A DNA stretch of 64,000 nucleotides. It comes from CAZRWD01 sp964603785. GTDB taxonomy: Bacteria > Fermentibacterota > Fermentibacteria > Fermentibacterales > Fermentibacteraceae. Every line of letters starts with the position of its first letter. The stretch's first letter is position 1. The stretch is from assembly GCA_964603785.1 (NCBI GenBank), contig CAZRWD010000001.1:186001-250000 (forward strand). The letters are read 5' to 3'. The notes beneath the pieces were generated by a model. That model was not told the DNA's origin and did no database searches. It was given only the letters and a program-made list of their open reading frames with translations. The translations under genes and the position numbers were made by a program. Positions 17,131 through 25,888 of the stretch are shown here, piece after piece.

Positions 17131-20091
17131 ATGAAGGGAGACAGAGGATTCTCGATCGCCGAGATCGCGATCGTTGTCGCGGTGGTCGGCGTCCTCCTCG
17201 CCGCGGTCTTCCTGCTGTTCGGCAGCGGGAGCGACGCGGCCAGGAGGGTATCCGAGTCATCGGGGGCCGAGACGGACGCCCGGCTTGGGGCCAACGATCT
17301 CGAGAGCTTCCTCCAGACCGTCGGGTACACCGCCGTGCCGCCCCAGGGCGAATGGCACCCCGTTGCGCTGGCGGAGGCGGACATGCTCGTCTTCGTGGCC
17401 AACCAGTCCTCCCCCTCGCTCTTCGGGCCCGAGGACACCCTCTGCCTGGACTGCACCGGGCCCGGCTTCACCGTGACCGACGCCTCGGGAGCCCTGCGAC
17501 ACACGGGCGGACAGGGAGCGTCCATCGAACTGGCGTACTACGACGGCACCGGCAGCCAGCTCGGCGCCGACCTCCTGTCCAGCCAGTCCGGCAGGGACAT
17601 GATCCGGAGGATAGACTTCAGGGTGACCAGCGGCTCCGGCGAGCCGTTCACGGTCTCCGGATCCTGCGCCCCGCCGAACCTCGCCTTCTCCGGACAGGGC
17701 GGCCTGCTGCGCATGCGCGAGATGTCGGGCGGCAGGTCCCTCCACTACTTCGACGAGAGCTTCGAGAACTCCTCCACCCTCTTCAACCAGGACTACATCG
17801 AGGCCGTGATCGGATGGGACCCCATCCGCTGGGAGGACTTCGAGAGCTCCTCGTCCTGGCTCAACCGCTGGTATACGAACACCTCGGACGCCTCCGGCAG
17901 AGCGCGCAGGTACGACGCCGAGCCCTCGCCCTACGAGGGGGACTGGGTCCTGGCCCTCGACAGGAGCGGCCCCGGCGGCCCGACGCTCTCGGCCGCGGTC
18001 TGGAACGTCGACCTGGCCGGCTACAACGTCGCCACCGACGAGCTGAGGCTGCACTACTTCTGGAAGGAGTACCACGAGAGCGTCCATCCCGAGGACGGCG
18101 TGTTCTTCCCGACATACATCGACGAGGACGACACCCCCATCTTCGTCGAGACATTCGACACCTTCGCACTGGGCTCCACCACCGACGGCTGGACCTACTG
18201 GACGGACACCTACGGGAACATCCTGGTGACCAGCCTCTACCCGATGGCCGGCAACGGCAAGTACATCAACCTCGACTCCCGCGTGAGCGGCTCCCAGAGC
18301 CGCAACAGGATCATGTGGACCGTCGACATGTCGGCCCATGCCGCCGCCGCCGACCTCTATCTCAAGTTCTACGCCTGCAGCAGGGGCGAGGAGTTCTCCG
18401 GCGGCAGCGACGGCGACATGGTGGGCCTGGTAGGCTCCGGCGGCATAACGTCGACCCCCGTCTGGTACTCCAACCTCGTCCTCCCCGTCCCGGGAGCCTG
18501 GACCGAGTACAGCTACGACCTCGACGCGGTGGTCCCCCCGGGTTACGACTGGAGCAACTTCAGCATCCTCCTCGCGCAGACGGACAACGACCGCACGACC
18601 AGCATGACCGGGATCGACGGCCTGTCCTTCGACAGCATCATGGTCTCCACCCACGTGAGCGCCGATACCCTGTTCGAGGACAAGATAGCCTCGACCCCCA
18701 GCCCGTGGGCCGCCGGATGGAACGAGGCCTTCGTCGACCTCGACGACCAGGCCGCCTTCTTCGGGCGGAGCTTCGCCAACCCGTTCCCGATAGCGTTCGT
18801 GGAGTACGGCGACAACTCCATCCCGGACGACGGCATCCTGGTCGACTGGGTCACCATCGAGCAGTCGGGCCGCTGGATCATACCGGGCTGGACACATGCG
18901 CCGGCCCCGGGCTACACGGTCGACCAGTGGTATCCCTCCCAGCACATGGCCTACTGGGGAACCTGGTGCTGGGCCGTCAACGGTGCCGGGAGCTACACCG
19001 CCACACCCACCGTGGCCTACATCCAGAGCCCGCTGTACGACCTCAGCAGCTATGCTCCCGGGACGAGGCTGTCGTTCGCCTTCTTCCACACCTACACCTG
19101 GTACGGCAACAGCGACGGCTGCAACGTCAAGATATGGAACGACACCACGCACAGCTGGGATCTCATGGTCCCCTACTGGGGCTACTACACCGCGGCAGTC
19201 CCCGCGCTCGGCGGCGAGCCCGGCTGGACGGGCACGACCGGTGCGACATGGAACTTCTGCGTGTTCGACATCACGGAGTACGCAGGCAAGAGCGTCAGGC
19301 TGCGCTTCTACTACGGCACCCAGGGCGCAGGCTCGGCCGACGGCTGGAACGTCGACTACACGAGGTTCAGGGTCGGCCCCGACTGGCCGCAGGTGATCTG
19401 GTACGGATGGCCCCAGCAGATCTATGCCGACTGGTTCGCCTGGTCGACCCCCCCGGGCGTGGGCGACCCCGGTGCGGCCGCATACGGCACCAGGTCCGCC
19501 GGAAACGACATGTCCATCACCTCGCCATGGAACACCTACTACGAGAACAGCACGCACAACGCACTGATCTCGCCTCCCGTGACCTTCGACGACGTGGCCA
19601 CGACCGACCCCTACATGTACATCTCGTTCATGAACTGCTGCCGGTCGCAGCCGACGGCCGACCTGTGCCTGTTCGAAGGTGCGCCGTTCGCCACCACCGT
19701 GGCCGACACCGCCTGGCGCGTGCTCGGCTCCTGGACGGGGTCGTCCGGCTCGTGGTGGAAGACCCGGATCTACATGAACCCGCACTTCAACTACTGGCAC
19801 TCCCTGGGGCAGTGCCTGGACAACACGGTGGTCTTCCGCTGGAGGATGTACGCCGACGCCGCAACATCCTCGTACGGCGGCTGGAACGTCGACAGCATAA
19901 AGTGCTTCTCGAGCGCCAGCTACCTCGCGCCGCTCACCGCGCCACCCCTGGCGGACAACGGAGGACCCGAGCCGGTGCTGTACATCGACCCGGCGGAATA
20001 CGGCCATCATCTGCCGACCGACGGAAACATCGTCTACATGCCGGTCCTCTGCGAGGACGACAGGCAGCTCGCACCCCTTCAGAGCAGATAG
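17131..20091 (+). CDS. Second giant prepilin with MAM-like ectodomain
   Basis: About 986 residues. The leader KGDRG is followed by FSIAEIAIVVAVVGVLLAAVFLL, a prepilin helix with Glu5. Residues about 30-210 look PilW-like. Beyond that are modules that mirror the first giant prepilin: a DFESSSSW start near residue 234, VETFDTFALGST near 338 with SRVSGSQSRNRIMW, GWTHAPAPGYTVDQWYP near 586 (compare GWTHAPMVAGWNDDWYP), and a GTRSAGNDMSITSPWN module near 780. These resemble MAM/immune-inhibitor-A-like jelly rolls that bind sugars or proteins. ATG 17131 is favoured by GGAGAGGTGG at five bases; GTG 17122 is the alternative. Cysteine content is low but includes CLDCTGP near residue 108. Confidence 0.65.
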   Translation: MKGDRGFSIAEIAIVVAVVGVLLAAVFLLFGSGSDAARRVSESSGAETDARLGANDLESFLQTVGYTAVPPQGEWHPVALAEADMLVFVANQSSPSLFGPEDTLCLDCTGPGFTVTDASGALRHTGGQGASIELAYYDGTGSQLGADLLSSQSGRDMIRRIDFRVTSGSGEPFTVSGSCAPPNLAFSGQGGLLRMREMSGGRSLHYFDESFENSSTLFNQDYIEAVIGWDPIRWEDFESSSSWLNRWYTNTSDASGRARRYDAEPSPYEGDWVLALDRSGPGGPTLSAAVWNVDLAGYNVATDELRLHYFWKEYHESVHPEDGVFFPTYIDEDDTPIFVETFDTFALGSTTDGWTYWTDTYGNILVTSLYPMAGNGKYINLDSRVSGSQSRNRIMWTVDMSAHAAAADLYLKFYACSRGEEFSGGSDGDMVGLVGSGGITSTPVWYSNLVLPVPGAWTEYSYDLDAVVPPGYDWSNFSILLAQTDNDRTTSMTGIDGLSFDSIMVSTHVSADTLFEDKIASTPSPWAAGWNEAFVDLDDQAAFFGRSFANPFPIAFVEYGDNSIPDDGILVDWVTIEQSGRWIIPGWTHAPAPGYTVDQWYPSQHMAYWGTWCWAVNGAGSYTATPTVAYIQSPLYDLSSYAPGTRLSFAFFHTYTWYGNSDGCNVKIWNDTTHSWDLMVPYWGYYTAAVPALGGEPGWTGTTGATWNFCVFDITEYAGKSVRLRFYYGTQGAGSADGWNVDYTRFRVGPDWPQVIWYGWPQQIYADWFAWSTPPGVGDPGAAAYGTRSAGNDMSITSPWNTYYENSTHNALISPPVTFDDVATTDPYMYISFMNCCRSQPTADLCLFEGAPFATTVADTAWRVLGSWTGSSGSWWKTRIYMNPHFNYWHSLGQCLDNTVVFRWRMYADAATSSYGGWNVDSIKCFSSASYLAPLTAPPLADNGGPEPVLYIDPAEYGHHLPTDGNIVYMPVLCEDDRQLAPLQSR

Positions 20092-20100
20092 GAGAGGCCG

Positions 20101-22659
20101 ATGCTACGCAAGCTCGCACCCGTCCTGGCACTCGGTCTGGTCCTGTCCTGCGGCGACGACCCCGGCGGACCGTCGGGGGACGTGTCGATCACGGTCACGG
20201 CTCCGCCTTCGGGCGGAGCCTCGGCCGACGCCTCCTACACCGTCCAGTGGCAGACCCAGGGGACGTCCTCCGCCGCCACACTCAATCTCTACTACGACAC
20301 CGACAACATCCCCTCCTCGGGTCTCGTCCTCATAGCCGGCGGGCTTCAGGCGTCCGCCGGGTCGTACGCATGGGACACGACCCTGATCCCCGACGGCGTC
20401 TACTACGTCAGGGCCGTGCTCGCCGACGGATCCGCCGGTGCGAGCGACTACAGCGACGGGACCCTGACGGTGACGCACGGCACGCCGACGATCGTGGTCA
20501 CGGCACCTCCGGCCTCGGGGGCCGAGGCCGACAGCGTCTACCAGGTCGCCTGGCAGACCCTTGGATTCGGGTCCCCCACGATAGACCTCTACTACGACGA
20601 GGACACCGATCCCTCCACCGGTCTCGTCGAGATAGCGACGGGCCTCTCGAACACCGGGACCTACAACTGGGACCTCCTGCCGGTGCCCGAGGGCTACTAC
20701 TACGTCTATGCCGTGGCGGACGAGGACACGCGGGGCGACAGGGAGACAGCCTCCGACTACAGCGAGGGCACTCTCACGGTCAACCACGGCGGGCTCGACC
20801 CCGAGATCACCATCACGGACCCTCCGGCGGGCGGTGCCACGGCCGACAACTTCTTCGCCGTCCAGTGGATCTCCGTCGCACCCCCGGCGTCGACCGTGGA
20901 CCTCTACTACGACACCGACACCAATCCGTCATCGGGTCTCGTGGTGATCCAGGAGGACTTCCCCGACGACGGGTACTACATGTGGAACTGCTCCTCCGTC
21001 CCCGAGGGATCGTACTACGTATACGGGATCATCGACACCGGCATCTCCAGGACGGCCTTCCGCGCGACCGCATCGGACTACAGCGACGGGATGCTGACGA
21101 TCGACCACATGAACCCCTACACGATCGAGCTCTCGACGCCCCCGGCGGGAGGGGCGACGGCCGACGAGTCCTACACGGTCGAGTGGACGAGCGATGCTCC
21201 GGCGACCGAGACGGTGGACATCTTCTACGCGCCCGACACCAGCGGGGCCGAGCTGTACACGGCCGCCCTGGACGTCCCCAACTCGGGTTCGTACGACTGG
21301 AGCCTCGTCTCGGTCGAGGAGGGCACCTGGTGGGTCTATGCGGTGGTGGCCGAGGACAGGGGGCAGGGCAGCGACTGGAGCCCCGGCGCCCTGACCGTCG
21401 AGCACGAATCGGCCTACACCTTCACCTTCACCGCGCCCCCTCCCTCCGGCGCCACCGCCGACGACTCCTACACGCTGGCCTGGGACACCGACGCCCCCCC
21501 TTCCGCCAGCGTCTCGCTCTACTACTCGACCACGACCTCGCCCGGAGGTACCCTCGTGCTGATAGCCCAGGGAGTCGCCAACACCGGCTCCTTCCTCTGG
21601 AACTGCAGCTCCGTGCCCGACGGCACCTACTACATCCTGGGAGTCGTCTGGGATGCCTCGAGGGGAAGGCCGGTCCCGGGGAAGGGCAGCGGCCAGGCCT
21701 GGAGCGAGGGCACCCTCACCGTGGACCACGACCCCTACTCCATGGAGGTCACCGCGCCTCCCGCAGGCGGCGCGACGGCCGATTCCTCCTACACCATCGG
21801 GTGGGATGCTGTGGGCGGGCCCTCCAGCGTCGTGGACCTCTTCTACGACGATGACCTCGATCCCGCCACCATGTACCCGATCGCCAGCGGTCTCGCGAAT
21901 TCGGGGAGCTACGACTGGAACACCGCCACCGTGGCCGATGGCGCCTACTACGTCTACGCGGTCATCTACGACCCGGGCAGACCCGGGGCGGGGAGGGCCT
22001 GGGCGGCCGACTACAGCGACGGCCTGCTGGTCATCGACCACACCTACTTCTACGTGATAGTCACCGCCCCGCCTCCATGGGGGGCCTGGGCCGAGGACCA
22101 GTACACTATCCAGTGGGCCGCCGCGGGACCGTCGGGCAGCACCGTCGACCTCTTCTACGACACGGACACCGATCCCTCGTCGGGTCTGGTCCCCGTCGCC
22201 TCCGACCTCCAGTTCTCGCTGTTCCAGTACCTCTGGAACTGCAGCACCACGCCGGAGGGCGAGTACTACATCTACGCCACGATGACCGACGGGGCCTCGA
22301 CCGTATCGGACTACAGCGACGGCACGCTCACGATCAGCCGCGACCCCCTCTGGCTCTACATCACCGAGCCCAATCCCGGAGGGGCGACTGCCGACGACTG
22401 GTTCACCGTCGAATGGATGTCCGAAGGGCCGCCCTCCAGGACGATCGACCTCTTCTACGACACCGACACCAACCCCGCCGCGGGCCTGGTGGAGATAATC
22501 CTCGGCCTGGCGACCTCGGGCTCCACCGATTCGTACGACTGGAACTGCTCCGCCGTCCCGGAGGGCAGCTACTACGTCTACGGGGTCCTCAAGGAGCCCG
22601 GGGTGAGCAGCGACTCCGTGACCAGCTACAGCGAGGGCATGCTGACAGTCCAGCACTGA
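20101..22659 (+). CDS. Lipoprotein with eight Ig/Fn3-like repeats
   Basis: 852-residue lipoprotein: the signal peptide ends in the lipobox LVLSC with Asp at +3 (CGDD). Eight tandem domains of about 100-109 residues begin near residues 28, 128, 231, 337, 436, 545, 648 and 747. Each opens with a variant of TAPPAGGATADSSYTVQW, continues through LYYDTDTDPSSGLV, then WNCSSVPEGSYYVYG, and ends SDYSDGTLTVDH. DTDTDP-like acidic loops suggest calcium binding. This is an Ig/Fn3-like beta-sandwich array, probably a stalk on the outer or inner membrane. It follows the second giant prepilin by nine bases and is followed by a strong hairpin, so it is the last gene of the pilin cluster. Confidence 0.75.
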   Translation: MLRKLAPVLALGLVLSCGDDPGGPSGDVSITVTAPPSGGASADASYTVQWQTQGTSSAATLNLYYDTDNIPSSGLVLIAGGLQASAGSYAWDTTLIPDGVYYVRAVLADGSAGASDYSDGTLTVTHGTPTIVVTAPPASGAEADSVYQVAWQTLGFGSPTIDLYYDEDTDPSTGLVEIATGLSNTGTYNWDLLPVPEGYYYVYAVADEDTRGDRETASDYSEGTLTVNHGGLDPEITITDPPAGGATADNFFAVQWISVAPPASTVDLYYDTDTNPSSGLVVIQEDFPDDGYYMWNCSSVPEGSYYVYGIIDTGISRTAFRATASDYSDGMLTIDHMNPYTIELSTPPAGGATADESYTVEWTSDAPATETVDIFYAPDTSGAELYTAALDVPNSGSYDWSLVSVEEGTWWVYAVVAEDRGQGSDWSPGALTVEHESAYTFTFTAPPPSGATADDSYTLAWDTDAPPSASVSLYYSTTTSPGGTLVLIAQGVANTGSFLWNCSSVPDGTYYILGVVWDASRGRPVPGKGSGQAWSEGTLTVDHDPYSMEVTAPPAGGATADSSYTIGWDAVGGPSSVVDLFYDDDLDPATMYPIASGLANSGSYDWNTATVADGAYYVYAVIYDPGRPGAGRAWAADYSDGLLVIDHTYFYVIVTAPPPWGAWAEDQYTIQWAAAGPSGSTVDLFYDTDTDPSSGLVPVASDLQFSLFQYLWNCSTTPEGEYYIYATMTDGASTVSDYSDGTLTISRDPLWLYITEPNPGGATADDWFTVEWMSEGPPSRTIDLFYDTDTNPAAGLVEIILGLATSGSTDSYDWNCSAVPEGSYYVYGVLKEPGVSSDSVTSYSEGMLTVQH
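20182..22656 (+). repeat. Eight-copy protein-level tandem repeat (about 300-327 bp units)
   Basis: Eight coding repeats start near 20182, 20482, 20794, 21112, 21411, 21733, 22042 and 22342. They are diverged at the DNA level but strongly similar in protein, which points to old duplication with selection on the fold rather than recent expansion. Confidence 0.8.
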
Positions 22660-22680
22660 TCCTCCACGAGGGAGGACTCA

Positions 22681-22712
22681 CGCCGGCCCCGGTCGAAGGA
22701 TCGGGGCCGGCG
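22681..22712. terminator. Bidirectional GC-rich terminator hairpin
   Basis: Eleven-base perfect stem (22681-22691 with 22702-22712) and a ten-base loop, between the convergent lipoprotein and HD-GYP-like genes. A smaller stem (22660-22665 with 22671-22676) precedes it. No U-tract on either strand. Confidence 0.6.
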
Positions 22713-22713
22713 C

Positions 22714-24273
22714 CTATATCTCGAAGTCCCCGGCGACGAGTCCCAGGTGCGCGGCGACCACGGCCGGGTCGAAGAGGGTTCCGGCCCTCAGCTTGACAGC
22801 GTTCGCGGCCGAGTGCCCGTCCCCGCGCTCGAGTTCGGTCACGTACTCGTCGGCGACCGAGAGAATCCGGGACGCGATGGGGATGCTGCTCCCGTACAGG
22901 CCCTGCGGCGACCCGGTGCCGTCGTAGTTCTCGTTGACGCTCTTCAGTATCGAGACCGTCTCCTCCGGGAGGCTGAACATGGAGAGGTCCCTGTCCTCGA
23001 AGGCGTCGCCGGAGGTCTCGTGGAGGACCGTAGATGCCACGTGATGCAGCAGCGCGGACATCCTGAGGGAGTCGAGCAGGCCGCTCTGGAGGCCCATCCG
23101 CCTGCCTATCTCGACCGAGAGCCGGGCGACTCTCCGGCTGTGGCCCGCAAGCCTGTGGTCGGCCCTGTCGAGCGAGTAGATCATAGCCTCCATGCAGCTC
23201 CAGGCCTCCAGGGACAGCCTCTTGCCCAGCTCGAGGCTCTGCAGCGCCGTCTCGGTCTGCGAGATGAAGCTGTCGAGCCTGACCGGATCGAGGATGGTCC
23301 CCTCGTCGGGCCAGATCTCGACCGAGACGCCTCCGCTCCCGGTCCTCACCAGCGGCCTTCCCTGCGTCTCCTGGCGGGACGCCCCGCGGACGATCAGGTT
23401 GCCCGCCCTCACGAGGACGGCCCTGGGTCTGAAAGCCGATGCCGACTCCCGAGCCAGCACATGCAGGGCGTCTACCGTGCCCCCCGCCGAGGTGAGCCTG
23501 CTGGATAGCGTCGAGAGCGCCTTCTGGACCGAGAAGGCGCGGCCCTGCGCCCACTTGGAGCGCTCCAGCGAGATGGTGGTGGCGGCCTGTGCGGCTATGA
23601 GGGCGGCCGATCCGCCTACGAGCAGCATCATGTCCCCCGACTTCCCTCCGGGGACTATGTCGGCCGCGGCGGGGAGGAGGAGGGGGCAGAACGCGGCGGG
23701 GAGGGAGAACCCGTGGAGCATCCTCGCGAGGCTCGTGTCGCTCCTGAAGAGCCTTCCCCCCGCGCCCAGCCCCCTCAGGAGGACGCTCGCGAGGATGAAG
23801 ACGGACAGGGCCAGGAACATCGCAGCGAGGACCTCGATCGATCCCGAGGGGCGGGGCAGCAGTGAATGGACCGCGAGCCTCGCCGTCCTCAGCGCCGTCC
23901 ATGTGACGAGCGTCATCCTGAGGGACCTGGCCAGGGCCAGTCCCGCGGGGCGTCCGATGCGGGTCGAGTATCCCATGAATCCGACGAATGTCGACGCCGC
24001 GAACGCGGCCTCGATCGGTCCGTTGTAGCCCGTGACGGCCAGCAGGGAGGCGAAGCAGGGGAAGAGTGTGATGCTGAGGCCCCTCGAGGAGAGGTAGGCG
24101 AAGGATGTCGTGGTGAGGACCCCGGCCCATGTCACCGTCAGGAGGACGAAGGAGACGTCCCTGTTCCACGAGGCGGGCCTGGAGGGAATGGCCAGTGCGA
24201 GGGCGAGCCAGAGGAGGACCTGGAAGGGTCCGAAACCCGCCGACCACCCGCCCGGCTCAGCGTGCCTCCGCAA
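22714..24273 (-). CDS. Membrane protein with a degenerate HD-GYP-type domain
   Basis: 519 residues. The N-terminal 220 residues are largely hydrophobic, with about seven possible membrane segments (for example FQVLLWLALALAIP and LAAMFLALSVFILASVLL). Then comes a linker, and a C-terminal HD-GYP-like domain: GHSRRVARLSVEIGRRMGL, LLHHVASTVLHE and NYDGTGSPQGLYGSSIPIASRILSVAD. The metal-binding HD doublet of the family reads HH here and the HHE-x-x-x-GYP signature reads NENYDGTGSPQG, so catalysis of cyclic-di-GMP is doubtful. It may be a sensor or an inactive partner of the adjacent intact HD-GYP protein, whose 3' end overlaps its start by 17 bases. Confidence 0.7.
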   Translation of the reverse strand: MRRHAEPGGWSAGFGPFQVLLWLALALAIPSRPASWNRDVSFVLLTVTWAGVLTTTSFAYLSSRGLSITLFPCFASLLAVTGYNGPIEAAFAASTFVGFMGYSTRIGRPAGLALARSLRMTLVTWTALRTARLAVHSLLPRPSGSIEVLAAMFLALSVFILASVLLRGLGAGGRLFRSDTSLARMLHGFSLPAAFCPLLLPAAADIVPGGKSGDMMLLVGGSAALIAAQAATTISLERSKWAQGRAFSVQKALSTLSSRLTSAGGTVDALHVLARESASAFRPRAVLVRAGNLIVRGASRQETQGRPLVRTGSGGVSVEIWPDEGTILDPVRLDSFISQTETALQSLELGKRLSLEAWSCMEAMIYSLDRADHRLAGHSRRVARLSVEIGRRMGLQSGLLDSLRMSALLHHVASTVLHETSGDAFEDRDLSMFSLPEETVSILKSVNENYDGTGSPQGLYGSSIPIASRILSVADEYVTELERGDGHSAANAVKLRAGTLFDPAVVAAHLGLVAGDFEI

Positions 24274-25888
24274 GCGACCTCCTCCGGAGCAGCCTCTCCA
24301 GGGCGGAGACTATCCTGGCGTCGAACTGGGTCCCCATCCCGGCCCTGATGGCGTCCATGGCGGTGCGCTCGTCCCTGTCCGCCCTGTAGGAGCGTCTCGA
24401 GGTTATCGCGTCGAAGGTGTCGGCCACCGCCACGATCCTCGCGAGGAAGGGGATGGACCTCCCGGCCGCCCCCGAGGGGTACCCCTTCCCGTCGAGCCTC
24501 TCGTGATGGCTCTGGACTATCCCGCAGACCTCGTCGTATCCCGTCAGGCCCTCGAGGATCCTGGCGCCCTCAGCCGGGTGGCGCTCTATCACGGACCTCT
24601 CCTCGCGCGTCAGGAGCCCTCGCTTGGTGAGTATCTCCACGGGTATCGCCACCTTGCCGAGATCGTGGAGGAGGGCGCCGACGCGAAGGGTCATGAGCTC
24701 CTCGGCCGACAGCCCCAGCTCCCTGCCGATGCCCTGGCAGAGCCTGCTCACCCTCACGGAGTGGCCGTGGGTGTAGTCGTCCTTGGAGTCGGCCAGCCTG
24801 GCGAGGATCATCGCGGCCGCGATGAACGCCTCGTCGATCGCGAGGGAGCGTCCAACAGCCATCCAGGCATGAGCGATGAGGGTGGCGAGGTTCCTCCTGG
24901 TGATCTCGTCCATCGCGAGCGGATCGACCTCGCCGCCCGACGGGATGAAGAGGAGCATGTCCCTCGCTCGAGACAGGCTCAGCAGACGCCCGGGCCGGCC
25001 GTCGAGCGTTGTCTCGCCCGAGACCTCCCCCCAGTCCGGCAGCTTCCCCGCCTCCGGATCGAATCCCTCGACCGGATGCTGCCTGTCCTCGGCCCAGCCC
25101 ATCCAGCCGTGGCCGGTCTCCTGGCTCGTGAGGACCGTCACCCCGCCGCCCTCCGGAGCGAAGTATGCATCCAGGAGGCCCAGGAACGAGCTGACGGAGC
25201 CCGCGGCCGTCAGCTCGGCCGCGAGCCTGTTGTGCACAGCCGCCTCCGACACCATCCGCCTGTATGCCGTCTGGGACCTCTGGCGGAGGACGGAGAGGAC
25301 CGAGTAGGCGAGGGCCGGGATCATCACCGCGGCAGCTTCGGCGATGCCGCCCCTCTCGGCCGCTCGTGAGGCGATCAGGGCGGCCGGCAGGCTGAAGAGC
25401 CAGGCGGCGAGCCAGAGGTGGACCCTGAGGACGAGCCTCGGCATCCGGGACACGAGCGACTGCCCGAGCAGGTCGCCGATGTGCAGGGCGAGGTGGACGG
25501 CCGCATAACCGGACCAGCCGGCGGGATTGGAGACGGATGCGAGCGCCAGCGCCGGTGCGGGGGACATGGCCGCCGCCGCCAGGCTCCTGGGCCCGGGCGC
25601 CCTGGACTGGGCTATCGAGGTCAGGGCCAGTGACAGGAGCGCGGAGCAGAGGCAGAGGAGGTACGCGGTCTCGTGCGGGGCACAGAAGAACATGGCCGCC
25701 TGCGGGATCCTGTCCAGCGAGATCCTGCTGCCGCCGGGGTTCCAGTAGGGGAGCGCCCCGAGGACCCCCGAGACCAGTGCGAGCAGGCCCAGCCTCGGAG
25801 GGTCGGGCCCTCCCGAGGCAAGGAGCGCCATGGCCGCCGCGGCGGACGCGGCGAGGAGGAGCCCTGTCGGCAGGCCGGGCCTGGACAT
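24257..25888 (-). CDS. Membrane-bound HD-GYP phosphodiesterase
   Basis: 543 residues. The N-terminus has several membrane helices (PTGLLLAASAAAAMALLA, TAYLLCLCSALLSLAL, LAAWLFSLPAALIA), followed by a GAF-like sensory region near residues 205-350 and an intact HD-GYP domain. The key motifs are present: HGHSVRVSRLCQGIG, LLHDLGKVAIPVEIL near residue 408 and SHHERLDGKGYPSG near 459. The expected activity is hydrolysis of cyclic-di-GMP to GMP or pGpG. The ATG at 25888 overlaps the upstream stop (ATGA), and an earlier in-frame start is excluded because it would lie deep inside the CAP-domain gene. It forms one unit with the degenerate HD-GYP gene. Confidence 0.85.
   Translation of the reverse strand: MSRPGLPTGLLLAASAAAAMALLASGGPDPPRLGLLALVSGVLGALPYWNPGGSRISLDRIPQAAMFFCAPHETAYLLCLCSALLSLALTSIAQSRAPGPRSLAAAAMSPAPALALASVSNPAGWSGYAAVHLALHIGDLLGQSLVSRMPRLVLRVHLWLAAWLFSLPAALIASRAAERGGIAEAAAVMIPALAYSVLSVLRQRSQTAYRRMVSEAAVHNRLAAELTAAGSVSSFLGLLDAYFAPEGGGVTVLTSQETGHGWMGWAEDRQHPVEGFDPEAGKLPDWGEVSGETTLDGRPGRLLSLSRARDMLLFIPSGGEVDPLAMDEITRRNLATLIAHAWMAVGRSLAIDEAFIAAAMILARLADSKDDYTHGHSVRVSRLCQGIGRELGLSAEELMTLRVGALLHDLGKVAIPVEILTKRGLLTREERSVIERHPAEGARILEGLTGYDEVCGIVQSHHERLDGKGYPSGAAGRSIPFLARIVAVADTFDAITSRRSYRADRDERTAMDAIRAGMGTQFDARIVSALERLLRRRSLAEAR

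Noticed and set aside
17257..20010. A 917-codon minus-strand open frame
   Set aside because: Shadow of the second giant prepilin on the opposite strand; same compositional bias and no domains.
17352..21854. A 1,500-codon open frame on the plus strand across the second giant prepilin and the lipoprotein
   Set aside because: It is an alternative frame with Arg/Pro/His-rich composition typical of high-GC shadow reading. The true proteins in the other frame have signal peptides and domains.
20182..22656. Possible CRISPR-like or intergenic repeat
   Set aside because: The repeats are in frame, long and protein-coding, with no spacers or short direct repeats of CRISPR size.
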